A stretch of 30,000 bases of DNA from Chrysomallon squamiferum. Its lineage: Eukaryota; Mollusca; Gastropoda; Neomphalida; Peltospiridae. The stretch spans positions 16,086,266-16,116,265 of the forward strand of contig CM022667.1 of the NCBI GenBank assembly GCA_012295275.1, written 5' to 3'. The position numbers and the translations under genes are program-made. Under the pieces are notes generated by a model. The model was not told the DNA's origin and searched no databases. It was given only the letters and a program-made list of their open reading frames with translations. How positions within the stretch are numbered: position 1 is the first letter of the stretch; the number at the start of each line of letters is the position of its first letter. Of this stretch, positions 9,120 through 19,740 are shown piece by piece.

Positions 9120-11330
9120 AATTACTACGTACTCTACCAGCGAATTATTTAAGGTGATGTAAGCTGTAAAAATATTTCAGATTCTGCTTACTAAGTAAGT
9201 CCTTTCACATAATGACAGTATCTTGGATAAGTCAAATATGCTTGAACCTTTTTTGTATGAAAGTTCATTGACTGATTTTTTTCTTCTTGTACTATAAAAT
9301 TTAAATTGGTTTCCATCTCATATTTGATGGATTCAGAGCAAAACGCGATCATACATAAAACTAAAATAATCAATTTAAGAAATAAAATAAAATAAAATAA
9401 TTAATTAATTAAAAAAAAGAAGAAAAACAAGCAAACAAACAATATCTCTGCTTTATTTTTAAATACTGTAATGATAAAGATAACAGAAAAAAGTTATTAA
9501 GACATTTAATATTTAATCTTCAGCGAAATGCAATACAGAGTATGTTATAGGTAACAGGACCGGGTATAAACTACGATAAATATATACATACTTTTTTATT
9601 TTTAAAAAAATATTTAGAAACGTTTTACATGGTATTTAATGTAATGAGTATATTTACAAACGGTATTCAAAGTGATGTCGATTAATTTTTCGACTCGTTT
9701 ATTGACAGAATAATGTTCCTACGGAAATACTGAAATCATACTTAGTCCATTTACTATACTGATATATTAAGCCGTTTTGTATATTGATTAATTATATTTA
9801 ATTTAAAATTTAATTTATTTTATCTTTTGCATTAAATAGTCTTGAATTAAAACGCAATGGTTCATTAGCTTCAGTGAATTAGTTAATCGATCTGGTTTTA
9901 TTTTTTATGAGTCAAAAGAACAGTGTGAAGAAAAAGCATATAAATTATGATGACAGTACAACATTTGTTATTTGAACACTGAGTCAAGCAATACAAAACC
10001 AGAAAAGAAAGCAGAAAAGAAATCAGAAAAGAAACCTAATCCACTGAAAAAAGATGAAAGCATTTAGCTGAGACAGCACAGAAAGGTTATCAAACCACAC
10101 ATCTTTGAAATACATACAGCATGGTATCTTCACACTACGTCGAATCTCATTACTCAGATATTCGCAGATGTCCAGTGGTGTAGATTTTCATAATGTATAT
10201 TGTTTAATGCGGCTTTGACAAAATGTTAACACATGGGGAACATCTCAAGAAGTGGAACTCTACTCACAAAAATATAACGGGATTTAAAGACGTTCAGAGA
10301 CTGACAAATGTCCACACTCTAATGTTATTCATGATGAGTAATATTAATTAACTGATATCAGTTAACTTCCATTTATAACTTTTCATCAGTATGCCACTAG
10401 TCACGATAATTTCTGAAATGGCAGATGCACCGTTAGACATCAAATTCATACAACAATACCCAGGGGCGGCGGCTATTTATGTTTAATGGCTTACATATTT
10501 AGAATACGTATGTGAACTGTGAATAGTTGACAAAAGACTGTGGAAATTTGAATCAGCAATCTACAACAGGACTGCGTTTGTCCTAAAGGAATATAAAAAT
10601 CTACAGGGCCAACTGAAAACACAGCACACTGAGACACTGAGACTTTGCATTACACCATATGAGCCTCATACCTGCTCAGCCTTAGTAAATAATGCTATAT
10701 TTCCAATCATACTAATAAAGAGGCAATTTTTGTTGGTTATGAGGCACGAAATAACCTTCCTGTTTCCAGACTCAGATACCTGACCTGTTGATTCCGCTGC
10801 CTAACAGTTGGACTCATTCGTACCAAGTAACATTTTTATTTTTGTCTAAATCTGTCTGATTCGACTTCTTGCTAATGAACCATACAGTTTAATAACAGTC
10901 TAGCATACGTACATATGTCAGACGGTAAGCAAGTACACGTACATTTCTACTTACCTGATCTGTTTATATAAATTAAAATATTCCAAGATAGTCTAAGGAG
11001 AGGACAAGATTTTAATCCAGTTTTTAATGTTCTCTAGATTTTCGAGATAATCAGTATTTAAAGCAAGAAACATCATCTTATTCAGATTAAATACTGAATA
11101 AAAAAACCCAGTTATATCAGCTGTCATCTGTTTTAAATCATTATTGAAATTGCACTTGTAGACGTTATTGATGTCGCCAATAATCGTGGATTTTAATGTC
11201 TTAATGTAAAGCAAATGGGCATTTTAAAATTCCCAAATGATTTCCTTTGACATCTAATATTATTCTGTTATGCTTTCGATAACATTAACAATATTAATAA
11301 ATAATTTTTGTATACTTTTGTAATTAATTG
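9120..11330. other. AT-rich non-coding stretch
   Basis: It contains A/T-rich runs (AAAATAAAATAA and AATTAATTAA near 9380-9420, AATC/GAAAAG repeats near 9995-10035). I see no recognisable protein, RNA gene or paired transposon ends. Minus-strand open frames of 60-73 codons at 9191-9373 and 10993-11214 show no motif and are probably chance. Confidence 0.55.
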
Positions 11331-11346
11331 GATTTTTTTTTTTCAG

Positions 11347-11488
11347 CGAGCTCCAACAGCGGTAAAGAATCTTTTATTTGTACCTTCCCTTAGACAGGAA
11401 AGAACGTCCTTGCGTTCTGATAAACCGATGGTTGGTATTTGAGATGATTCAAAAAGGTCTTCTCAGGAGAATCGATCTGCGAGGACCG
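11347..11488 (+). other. Candidate spliced exon, probably non-coding
   Basis: A twelve- to thirteen-base T run followed by CAG (acceptor ending at 11346) precedes 142 bp that end GACCG at a GTAAGT donor (11489-11494). Both splice signals are strong by eye and the spacing is typical of an internal exon. All three frames contain a stop inside the exon: TAA at 11363, TAG at 11390, and a TGA at about 11438 in the phase-0 frame. It would therefore have to be UTR, a non-coding RNA exon, a terminal coding exon or an unused pair of sites. I recognise no peptide similarity. Confidence 0.33.
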
Positions 11489-11660
11489 GTAAGTTACATC
11501 CTCCTCCGAATTACATCAGATTTAACCAAATTGGAAAAACAAATTAGTGGCAATATTTTTTCGTAGATTGTTAGAGACAAAACGGAATTAATTACATATA
11601 ATGATGAATTACTATATATTTAAGTTAATATGTATTTTAAAAAATAATGATGGCTGTTCA

Positions 11661-11910
11661 TTATTCCCTTTTATGGGTCAGTGCCCTGCAGCATTAATCG
11701 CAGGCTGTGTTATTGTCTTTCTGTCTATGAGCTGGTGCGTTATATAAGATAATTCTCTGCTAAACAGTCGAAATGGCTATCGTGGATGTTTTTCCAGTAA
11801 TTTCCCTTTATGGGTCAATGCCCTGTAATGGTTTAACCGAAGGCTGTGTCATTGCATTCCTGTTTATGAGATGGTGCGTAATATAAGATCATTTTCTGCT
11901 AATCAGTGGA
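11661..11910. repeat. Tandem duplication with a 137-bp period
   Basis: Two adjacent copies (about 11661-11770 and 11799-11910) share TATGGGTCA, TGCCCTG, AGGCTGTGT, ATTG, TATGAG, TGGTGCGTA/TATA and TCTGCTAA in the same order. The offset is 137 bp. Divergence of roughly 20 percent indicates an old duplication. The origin is unknown and neither copy has a continuous frame. Confidence 0.85.
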
Positions 11911-12450
11911 CTGGATTTCTTTAATAAACAAAGTGCAAATCTTTGAAAAAGCTAGTATGGTCGCTAATAAAAAAAAGTACTAAACTACCGTTAAACAGTT
12001 ATTTATTTATTTCTTTGTTTATTTTTTTTATCGCAAATTTAATCAATGAAAATATTTTGATATAAATCAAATTGTTCTGTGGTTTTATATCTCTAAAATT
12101 ACATAAACTAAATTTCTTAAAATACTCGAATAGTCAACTGAATCATTTCTAGCTTAAAGGTTTTTCTTGAATCTCACAGCAGCGAGCTAAACTTATTTTA
12201 ACAAATCATTTCGTTTGACAGCGGTTTTAAGGATGGCGGTGTTATTTGATACTCATCCAGATGACAATGTCCAACTTTTGTCTGACATTTAATGAAACCA
12301 AGAAGTATTTACAATACAATTAGCATATTGATTATTTAGTACTAGATTCATAGAGGTATGCATGTTCGTCTGTTCTTCCCCATGTCTCTCTCGCTGTGTG
12401 TTTGCGTATGTGTGTGTATTTATGAATTAATATTTTGTTCTCTTATAAAA
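11911..12450. other. Non-coding stretch
   Basis: AT-rich sequence with TTTA/TTTC runs near 12000-12035. No supported feature. Confidence 0.5.
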
Positions 12451-12568
12451 ACACTTGATTAGACTCTGATCGTAGGAAATATCCAGGAAGACACTGATGC
12501 AGAAGACAACATCCGATCGCGACTTCACCGAGGTGAGATATCGCTGACGAGACTTGAAGGTGACACCT
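12451..12568 (-). mobile_element. Second, truncated copy of the tRNA-derived SINE
   Basis: The sequence from GATTAGACTCTG through TCGCTGACGAGACTTGAAG follows the body of the SINE at 6930-7115 in the same orientation with scattered changes. The T-arm/box B equivalent is degraded to CTTCAAGTC on the minus strand. The box A half is absent, apparently replaced by the sequence leading into the (GA)n array. Confidence 0.7.
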
Positions 12569-12603
12569 GTTTGCCTGCAGATGTATATTTTAGAGAGACA
12601 GAG

Positions 12604-12776
<173 letters not shown>

Positions 12777-13069
12777 ATTTAAGTAATTAATCAGTAGTTT
12801 TTTCCTTCTCGATCTTGATACTGTTTAATTGCTAGTATTTCTGGTTTATCACGAGACATTTTTCTACTTCATTTAAGTCCTTTTGCCAAAGCAATAGCGA
12901 CGGTAATTCCAACAGAACATGCCAAAAACAATTTTAACTCCTACGATGCCATGCACAGCAAAACCATAATTAGATGCTTAAGGGCTAGAAGCCTTTAAGA
13001 TCGAAGTAGAAGTATTATGTCTATTCAGAACATTCGGCAAACAGACCGTGATAGTGAAATAATAATATT

Positions 13070-13088
13070 GATAACAACAACAACAACA

Positions 13089-13126
<38 letters not shown>

Positions 13127-13130
13127 GTAA
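13070..13130. repeat. (AAC)n trinucleotide repeat
   Basis: ACAACA units with one AAAC interruption. Confidence 0.9.
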
Positions 13131-13274
13131 CAATAAATATAAAGAACAGTAACATATTTAAGTTGAATTCAGACTGTTTCTGTTTCTCAAATTCAGGAGA
13201 GTAAATGCAGATGAATATGTAGATGTATGTTATGTTTCTATGTTTGTGACTAAGTGCGTATATGTTGTGTACAT

Positions 13275-13425
13275 TATGTATGTATGTATGTTTGTATGTA
13301 TAACAACAACAATGAAAATAATAAAACAACAACAACAACAATAACAACAATAATGATGATGATGATGATGATGATAATAATAATAATAACAATAATAAAA
13401 CAAGAGCAGCAACGACAACAAGGAC
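13275..13425. repeat. Compound TATG / AAC / GAT / AAT repeat
   Basis: A short TGTATG tract is followed by AAC, then ATG (GAT) and AAT trinucleotide runs. It lies in the presumed first intron of the GPCR gene, directly downstream of its donor site. Poly-leucine and poly-valine frames on the minus strand are repeat artefacts. Confidence 0.88.
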
Positions 13426-13475
13426 AGTTATAATAGCAAAGTAAAAGCTTAGACTGCAGTGTTAATCATACTCAC

Positions 13476-13815
13476 ACATATTTTCACCGAGATACCACAC
13501 CTCTTTGGCGTAGATGTCGAGCACTGCCGTGGGTCCGCTGATGAGCAACACGAGCAGGTCGGCGATACACAGGTTGACGAAGAGAAAATTGATAAAAGTC
13601 CTCATTGAACGGCAGTACAGAATAACGGTGATCACCGCAAAGTTTCCCACAACACCCACCACAAAAATGATCACGTAGAAAACGGTGGCCATGACCAGAA
13701 GTGAGACCAAGGGTCCGGGCATCACCTCTCTCGCCCTTATTGTGTAATTCACGTAGTACTTCGACAGGGTTGAAACGTTCGTAAAGTTGGGGAAAGCTGC
13801 TCTTGATGTATCCAT
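13476..13815 (-). CDS. Class A (rhodopsin-like) GPCR, first coding exon (partial gene)
   Basis: This exon encodes residues 1-113 and the first base of codon 114 of a seven-transmembrane receptor acting at the plasma membrane, most likely for a neuropeptide or peptide hormone. The N-terminus has three N-glycosylation sequons (N10-F-T, N13-V-S, N23-Y-T). TM1 spans about residues 37-66 and holds the class A GVVGN motif with N58 (position 1.50). TM2 spans about 74-98 with NLCIADLLV, D86 being position 2.50. W107 sits in the loop-1 WYLG motif. The frame then reaches C114, the conserved TM3 disulphide cysteine, whose codon is cut after its first base by a GTGAGT donor (13475-13470), giving a phase-1 intron. 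The ATG at 13815 has A at -3 and G at +4, and an in-frame TAA lies 15 bases upstream, so the start is firm. TM3-TM7 exons are not visible. The TM2/loop-1 text (PTAVLDIYAKEVWYLG) reminds me of ecdysis-triggering-hormone-receptor-like and related peptide receptors, but that subfamily call is weak. Confidence 0.9.
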
Positions 13816-13851
13816 AGTCTTTCTTCTCCTTTACAGTTCTGCTGCTAAAAC
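13816..13851 (-). other. Possible 5' UTR part of the GPCR exon with upstream splice acceptor
   Basis: On the minus strand a pyrimidine-rich run precedes an acceptor-like TGTACCCAG ending at 13852, about 36 bases upstream of the receptor ATG. This would make the coding exon the second exon of the transcript, with a non-coding first exon further upstream. It is read by eye only. Confidence 0.35.
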
Positions 13852-14339
13852 CTGGGTACATAAGTGAAATAAAGGAAAAAGAAAACGCCGGTGTTTCAAA
13901 CACAGGTGAGCGTTCACACTCTGTCTCTCTCTTTCTTTCCCTTACTCTATATGTCTCTGTCTCTGCGTGTCTGATGCCGAATGGTTCTTTACGGCTCTTC
14001 GCGTTCGTTTGTTACCACTGATACAGCACGAAGTATTGATCACGGCCGGATCCAAGTTACAGAAACGAGCCAGTGCAGAAATGCTTATTCGGAAATCTAG
14101 TTTTGTTATTAGTTTTATTGAGAAATATATGCATAAAAATGAAGATAAAGTCATTGTTAATTTATGTCGTTTAAGTTGATGGTTTTGCTCCAGGGTTTGT
14201 TGTCGGTAACTTTGGAACAAGTATCGCCTGACGTACAATGTAAAAACATGACACTTTTACAGTTACTTTATGACAATGAGAAAATTTCGTTCATTTATGT
14301 TGCGTTATATTATCTTAGTTTACATTTTTCATGATCGTG

Positions 14340-14344
<5 letters not shown>

Positions 14345-14408
<64 letters not shown>
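14345..14408. repeat. (TC)n microsatellite with A-rich tail
   Basis: About 32 TC units are followed by an A/AAC-rich stretch to about 14525. Confidence 0.95.
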
Positions 14409-14413
<5 letters not shown>

Positions 14414-14689
14414 AACAAACAGTCCCCAAGAAAACAAACAAACAACAAAACAAAAAAAATAAATAAAAACAACAAGAAGAAAAACAACAACAAAAAACAA
14501 CAATAATAAAAAGACAGACAAAAAAACCGTTACTTTTAAAACTATGGTTTATTTTTACTTGCTTGCTCCATTAAGTATTACAGTTCTTCAGTTTCTTATG
14601 GAACTTATGAATGTTAGTGTGTTAATATAGAAAGGGGATGCACACAATTACCTTACACGTCCTTCGTTAGTTATCTGGACAAATACAGA

Positions 14690-14872
14690 ATAGGTGTGTG
14701 TATGTGCGTGCCTCTGTCTATTTGTGTGTGTATGTGTACATACTTACATCTCTCTCTATGTCTTTATTTACCACAGGATTCAGAGGTACGTTAGATAAAA
14801 CGAACCGATACCCATATGTATATATGTATGTATGTATGTGTGTGTGTATGAGTGTGTTTGTGTGTGTGTATA

Positions 14873-14920
<48 letters not shown>

Positions 14921-14945
14921 GACAGACAGATAAACAGATGGACTG
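14690..14945. repeat. GT-rich, TATG and (TA)n compound repeat
   Basis: GTGTGTATG variants lead into a (TA)n run at 14880-14916 and then GACA units (14917-14930). Overlapping open frames on both strands are artefacts. Confidence 0.85.
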
Positions 14946-15049
14946 GTAGGTTGACAGATATGTAGGAATGCAGATATATTATAGATAGATGACTTGAGGT
15001 TGTTTCTTTCATATCATAAAATTTTGACGTTATTCACTAATATACTATG

Positions 15050-15336
15050 CAATAAGTGTAATAAATAAATAAAGAGTTAAAGTAATAGACAAATAGTAAA
15101 TGATGAATTAAGTAAACAAGTAAAATAAATATATATAAATAAAAAATCCATGAAACAAATAAACAAGCAATTAAATAAATAAATTATAATTAAGCTATAT
15201 GTAAAGGAACAAAGAAGAAGAAAAGTAATGATAATGCAACAAAGCATGTTACGACATTCGGAAAATACTACAAAAATCGAAACGTAAAATAAATAAATAA
15301 ATAAATAAATATTAAAATTGAATTCGAAACGTAAAA

Positions 15337-15375
<39 letters not shown>

Positions 15376-15400
15376 ATATTAAAAATAAAATAATAATAAT
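15050..15400. repeat. AAAT-rich region with duplicated (AAAT)n arrays
   Basis: The word CGAAACGTAAAATAAAT starts two successive (AAAT)n arrays, near 15278 and 15326. Each ends in TATTAAAA, so the array with its leader was locally duplicated and the second copy expanded. Confidence 0.85.
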
Positions 15401-15428
15401 TTCCAGATTAAAAGCGAGACGTTGTATA

Positions 15429-15455
15429 TGACGTCACAACAATCATATGACGTCA
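15429..15455. promoter_or_regulatory. Pair of perfect CRE palindromes
   Basis: TGACGTCA occurs at 15429-15436 and again at 15448-15455, each preceded by TA. The start-to-start spacing is 19 bp, close to two helical turns. The second reads on as TGACGTCATGCAA, a form that can also match a composite CREB/ATF-C/EBP site. The pair lies about 1.6 kb upstream of the minus-strand GPCR start, so it could be a promoter or enhancer site of that gene. Binding and function are inference. Confidence 0.4.
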
Positions 15456-15829
15456 TGCAATTTCAAGATGTAAGATTTGTCTTTAGTTTTCTTATTAAGA
15501 TTTAGTTTTGAAAATATTCTAATCATATAAAATATTTTAATTTTTAATGTTTTTTCTTTATCCCTTATTTTTTCTTAACCAGTATTTTTTATAGCAAAAA
15601 ACATAAAGTCATATGTTTCTTTTTTTCTTTGAAATTGTGTTGCGTGATATATCATATTGATTAATTTCAGATGCTTCGAATATTTTTTCCACAGTTAACT
15701 TGATCATTAATAATTTAAAATGTATATTAAATATAGAATTACACGTGTATTTTTAACGATGAAAGTACATACATATTTAAGGAAAACATGCAACATTAGT
15801 AACAAATTAAGCACGATCACAAATAAAAA

Positions 15830-15935
15830 CAAGGACCAAACAACACAAACTCCACAAACACCAAAAAAACACCAACCAACACCAAAAAACCCAATCAACA
15901 CCAAACAGCACAGCCACCACCATCACAACAACAGC
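15830..15935. repeat. AC-rich CAACACCAAAAAA imperfect repeat
   Basis: Several variants of ACACCAAAAAACACC occur in tandem. The minus-strand frame rich in V, F and C is an artefact of this composition. Confidence 0.6.
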
Positions 15936-16039
15936 AACAAATACAGCTTCTACTAATACTAGCATTAGCACAATAACAACGACAAACAGCGACAACAACT
16001 ACCACTGCAGCTGTTACATCTCCTAAACAACCACCATGA

Positions 16040-16345
16040 ATGTTACCATAGTTATTATTACTACTACAACTACTTCTATTACTCCTACTACTGCTCCTGC
16101 TGCTTTTCCTACTGATGCTGCTGATTCTGCCACTACTACTGCTACTATACCTACTATACTACTATTTCCACTACTACTACTATTTCTACTGCTACTACTA
16201 CTTCTACTACTACTATTGCTACTACTACCCCTACTGCTACTGCTGTTGCTGCTGCTATTCCTACTTCCACCGTTGCTGATGATTCTGCTTCTACTACTAC
16301 TACAGCTACTACTACAGCTATTACTAATAGTAGTAGCTGTAATGA
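16040..16345. repeat. Long imperfect (CTA)n / CTG trinucleotide array
   Basis: About 300 bp of CTACTA, CTGCTG and TTACTA variants. The poly-leucine open frame at 16036-16374 is the array translated and has no other protein character. Confidence 0.92.
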
Positions 16346-16427
16346 TAATAATAATAATTATTATATATTTTTAAAGGTATTAGTATTAAAATTTAATGTA
16401 TTTTAAAATATCACCAATCAGTTGTAC

Positions 16428-16665
16428 ACAAATATTCACCTATCTGAATCCCCGCCTCCGATTTCTACCTCTGGGTCTATTTGAAAAACAATATCTATGA
16501 AAACAATCTCCAGACAATCAGAGACTTGAAGACAGAAACTACGGCAAAAATCAGGGCTATTGCATGAGAGGTGTGGGTTTGCATAATTAACAGATTTTCA
16601 CGCCGCATTCAGGAGTGACTCAGATGTCAAGATAGCTATTGGAACACATTTTGGAAAGGCGATAA
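16428..16665 (+). pseudogene. Mariner/Tc1-like (IS630-Tc1, DDE_3) transposase, C-terminal fragment
   Basis: The frame reads YSP, a stop, IPASDFYLWVYLKNN, then IYENNLQTIRDLKTETTAK and IRAIA. This is the C-terminal part of a mariner/Tc1-type transposase, including the SDFYLW motif that normally carries the third catalytic Asp. After another stop (TGA, 16565) it continues with INRFSRRIQE. A frameshift near 16630 leads to the typical ending LLEHILERR and a TAA at 16663-16665. Everything upstream (DNA-binding domain and first two catalytic Asps) is missing. About 165 bp of this fragment is matched, inverted, by the copy at 18019-18180. Confidence 0.8.
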
Positions 16666-17850
16666 AACCTAGCCATAAGGATTAAATAGCCAAACGTTCA
16701 GTACTGACTTGTTATCAGTTCAGGTTAATATGTGTGAATAAGAAACCCAATCCATCATCATTTGTAGAAACGAGACGTAGTTACATGAGTTGAATCATTT
16801 TCGGACACAGTTGCGTAACAAGAGAACTATCTGCACTTAGCTGATTGTTGAAAGTTATTGAGAAACACCATTAATGGAATTCACTCCTATTTAATACCAG
16901 TAATTCTCCTATGCAGCCATAAACAGCTGATTAAGATGTAAAAGTTATAGATAACACAGCATAAATAGAAGTAAATAAATAAAACAATAAGAAAGGTATA
17001 TTTATTATTTTTCAAATGCAAACTCTAGCGTTTTTTGACGTTGTTGTTTTAAATTCTTCTTATTCTTTCTTCTTCTTCATCTTTTTTTTTTTCTTCTTCT
17101 TCTTCTTCTTCTTCTTATTTTTATTAACTGTCCACAATTATTAATCCTTAAGCCTACGAGGCTAAAAGTAAAAATTTGACTGATATTTAAATTTCGAATT
17201 TACTTTAATGACAGGGCACCGTTTGAGATAATAACTATGAAAGCGAATTATCATCATGAAAAACACTTAAGATTTCAGTTATTTTAATGTAATGATTTCC
17301 CCCTGATAAGCCATCAGAATATTTTAATCAGGAAGCTGAAAATAGGATCAGAAAAAAGAAAAGAAGACATCGGCGTAATCAAACAAGATTACAAAGGCTT
17401 AAAAAAAAAAAAAATAAAAAAAATAATAATAATAATAAAATTAAAATAATAATAATAAAAAATAAAAATAAATAAAAATAATTATAATTATACTTTAAAC
17501 GAGGAAACGTAATGCAGTGATGTCACAGGACGACGACTGTTAACTCATATTCAAATGTTTGATTTGCCACATTCCAATGCTGAAGCAAATAACCACAGAG
17601 GTAACTCAGCAAAGAGGACATGCGTCTTAATGACAAATGAAAATAACGATTAAAGTTGTGATCTTTACGTCTCAGAAAAACAAAATTCTAATGCTATTAT
17701 CAGGTTTTTGTATCCTACGTTTACATATTTAAATACTAAGTTAACCCTGCTCTGGGCAGACAAATCACGTTTATAAGAAATGTTAAAGCAGAGTAAATAA
17801 AAACCAGTGTGTTACGAAACACTGATATTCAGAATATATATGTGTATATA
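16666..17850. other. Non-coding stretch between the two transposase remnants
   Basis: It contains a (TTC)n run at about 17055-17117 and an A/AAT-rich stretch at 17400-17490. The rest is anonymous. I could not find paired inverted terminal repeats that would join the two remnants into one element. Confidence 0.55.
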
Positions 17851-17854
17851 TGTA

Positions 17855-17857
17855 TGT

Positions 17858-17906
<49 letters not shown>

Positions 17907-17995
17907 TATATATATTTACATGTTTGCAGAACTCGTAAAACATCCAGACATAAATATATATATTTACATGTTTGCAACACATCCATATAAACATA
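17855..17995. repeat. (CA)n microsatellite and local duplication of a TATATATTTACATGTTTGCA unit
   Basis: A (CA)n run (17863-17902) is followed by two copies, near 17908 and 17955, of a unit containing TATATTTACATGTTTGCA and ACATCCA. Open frames here are repeat artefacts. Confidence 0.85.
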
Positions 17996-18018
17996 TACAC
18001 TCAGGCGCACACACACAC

Positions 18019-18612
18019 GTCAGTTATGCAGACTCACACCTCTCATAGAATAGCCCTGATCTTTGCCGTAATTTCTGTCTTCAAGTCTCTGATTGTCTGG
18101 AAATTGTTTTCAGCTATCGTCTTTCAGTTAGCCCCAGAGGTACAAATTGTAGGGGGTGAGTTCAGAAAGGTGAATATGGGCACCACTTAGGGTCAAACTT
18201 CTTTTGTCTCTATTCCCTTTTGTAACCTTCTGCGTAATCTGTTTTGAGATGGTTCAACTTAAGGTCTAGGATCAGAACCTGCTACAATGGTTCCAGGATA
18301 TTGCCTAGTTCCTGGTTGCACCTTCGAGTGGAATTCTTAGGGCTGCGACCGACAGAGTCCATGACAGCATTAACAATCCTTGCCATTCTCACTCTCAAAT
18401 ATCGTCCAGTTTGGAGCCCATTCACCTTTTAGACATAGGTTATGCAGAGTTCCCTTTGCTCTGAACGTACTGACCCATCTGTAAATGTGGTTTTTGTCTG
18501 GTTAATGATGAAAATGGAACTGTCTTTGAAATTTTGCCTGAACAAATTTAAACGATTTGGTTTGAAAACAGGTTTCTATGCAAACAGTTTTCTGTTCATT
18601 TGTGCGTGGCAT
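18019..18612 (-). pseudogene. Mariner/Tc1-like transposase remnant lacking the catalytic core
   Basis: On the minus strand an ATG at 18612-18610 opens a frame MPRTNEQKTVCIETC, then QAKFQRQFHFHH, a TAA (18504-18502), and PDKNHIYRWVSTFRAKGTL. This is the N-terminal helix-turn-helix region typical of mariner/Tc1-like transposases in animals. After a frameshift near 18420 it continues VRMARIVNAVMDSVG, RSPKNSTRRCNQELG, a stop (18284-18282) and LDLKLNHLKTDYAEG, the second helix-turn-helix. It then jumps straight to the C-terminal text (NNFQTIRDLKTEITAKIRAI). The whole segment with the first two catalytic Asps is deleted. The 3' end is cut at 18019 by a (CA)n tract. The protein would have bound transposon ends; this copy cannot act. 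Confidence 0.82.
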
Positions 18613-18757
18613 TTTTACTGAAAAACTATTGTTATCACTTCCTTTAGAAGAATCTGTAAAATAAGAATAAAAGCATTATTATTCACAATTTCATCTGCCT
18701 TGTATTGTTGCAAGCAATATTCATTTACTTTAAAATAGACAGTCGTATACACATAGT

Positions 18758-19025
<268 letters not shown>

Positions 19026-19301
19026 AGATCACTGTGCACATGCATGAGACCCTACCTTCTCCTAAATGCGTTTGCAAAGGAAGAAAATCCGCCTCCTTTC
19101 TCCTTCGGAACAAAAGAAGAACAAATGGAGTTAAAAATAATAAATATTTTAGAGTACGTACTGGAATATAGACATACTTAACGATTTTCAGTAAATCTTT
19201 GATTTCGCAATGACTTTGCTGTCATATAACAATGGTCGTGCAGATGTGGATTCTATTAGCATGACATAACTGTAAGCTGCGTCTTCTAAGATAATTACCA
19301 G

Positions 19302-19307
<6 letters not shown>

Positions 19308-19350
<43 letters not shown>

Positions 19351-19365
19351 TATATATATATATAT
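19308..19365. repeat. (AAT)n plus short (TA)n
   Basis: About 14 AAT units followed by TATATA. Confidence 0.95.
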
Positions 19366-19424
19366 AATTTTTGTTTTTAGTTGTTTTTTTGTCGTTATTA
19401 TATACCATTGTTATTTCTATCGTA

Positions 19425-19618
19425 GTTTGTTGATAATTATTATTGCTGCTGCTCTTATTGGTTTTGCCATTCATCCTGTTTGTACTATTGTTTCTGTTGT
19501 TATTGTTATTATTTCATATTATTTTGTATTGTTGTTCCAATTACTAGTGTTGTTGTTACTACTACTACAACTATTTTATATAGCTACCGTTGTTCTCGTC
19601 TTCTACTGATATTACTGA

Positions 19619-19667
<49 letters not shown>

Positions 19668-19674
19668 GTCATTA

Positions 19675-19713
<39 letters not shown>

Positions 19714-19740
19714 GTTGTTGTTGTTGTTGTTGTTATTAAA
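19425..19740. repeat. (ATT)n / (GTT)n compound trinucleotide array
   Basis: Imperfect TTG/TTA tracts lead into long ATT runs (19617-19712) ending in GTT. Poly-Leu and poly-Ile frames are artefacts. Confidence 0.92.

Noticed and set aside
10440-10465. CCAGGGGCGGC as a possible transposon terminus
   Set aside because: I found no matching inverted end or target duplication nearby.
13484-13903. 139-codon minus-strand ORF overlapping the GPCR exon
   Set aside because: It is a shadow frame of the receptor exon. It lacks the TM motifs, while the other frame has GVVGN, NLxxAD and a splice donor.
16036-16374. 112-codon poly-leucine ORF resembling a membrane protein
   Set aside because: It is an imperfect CTA/CTG trinucleotide array.
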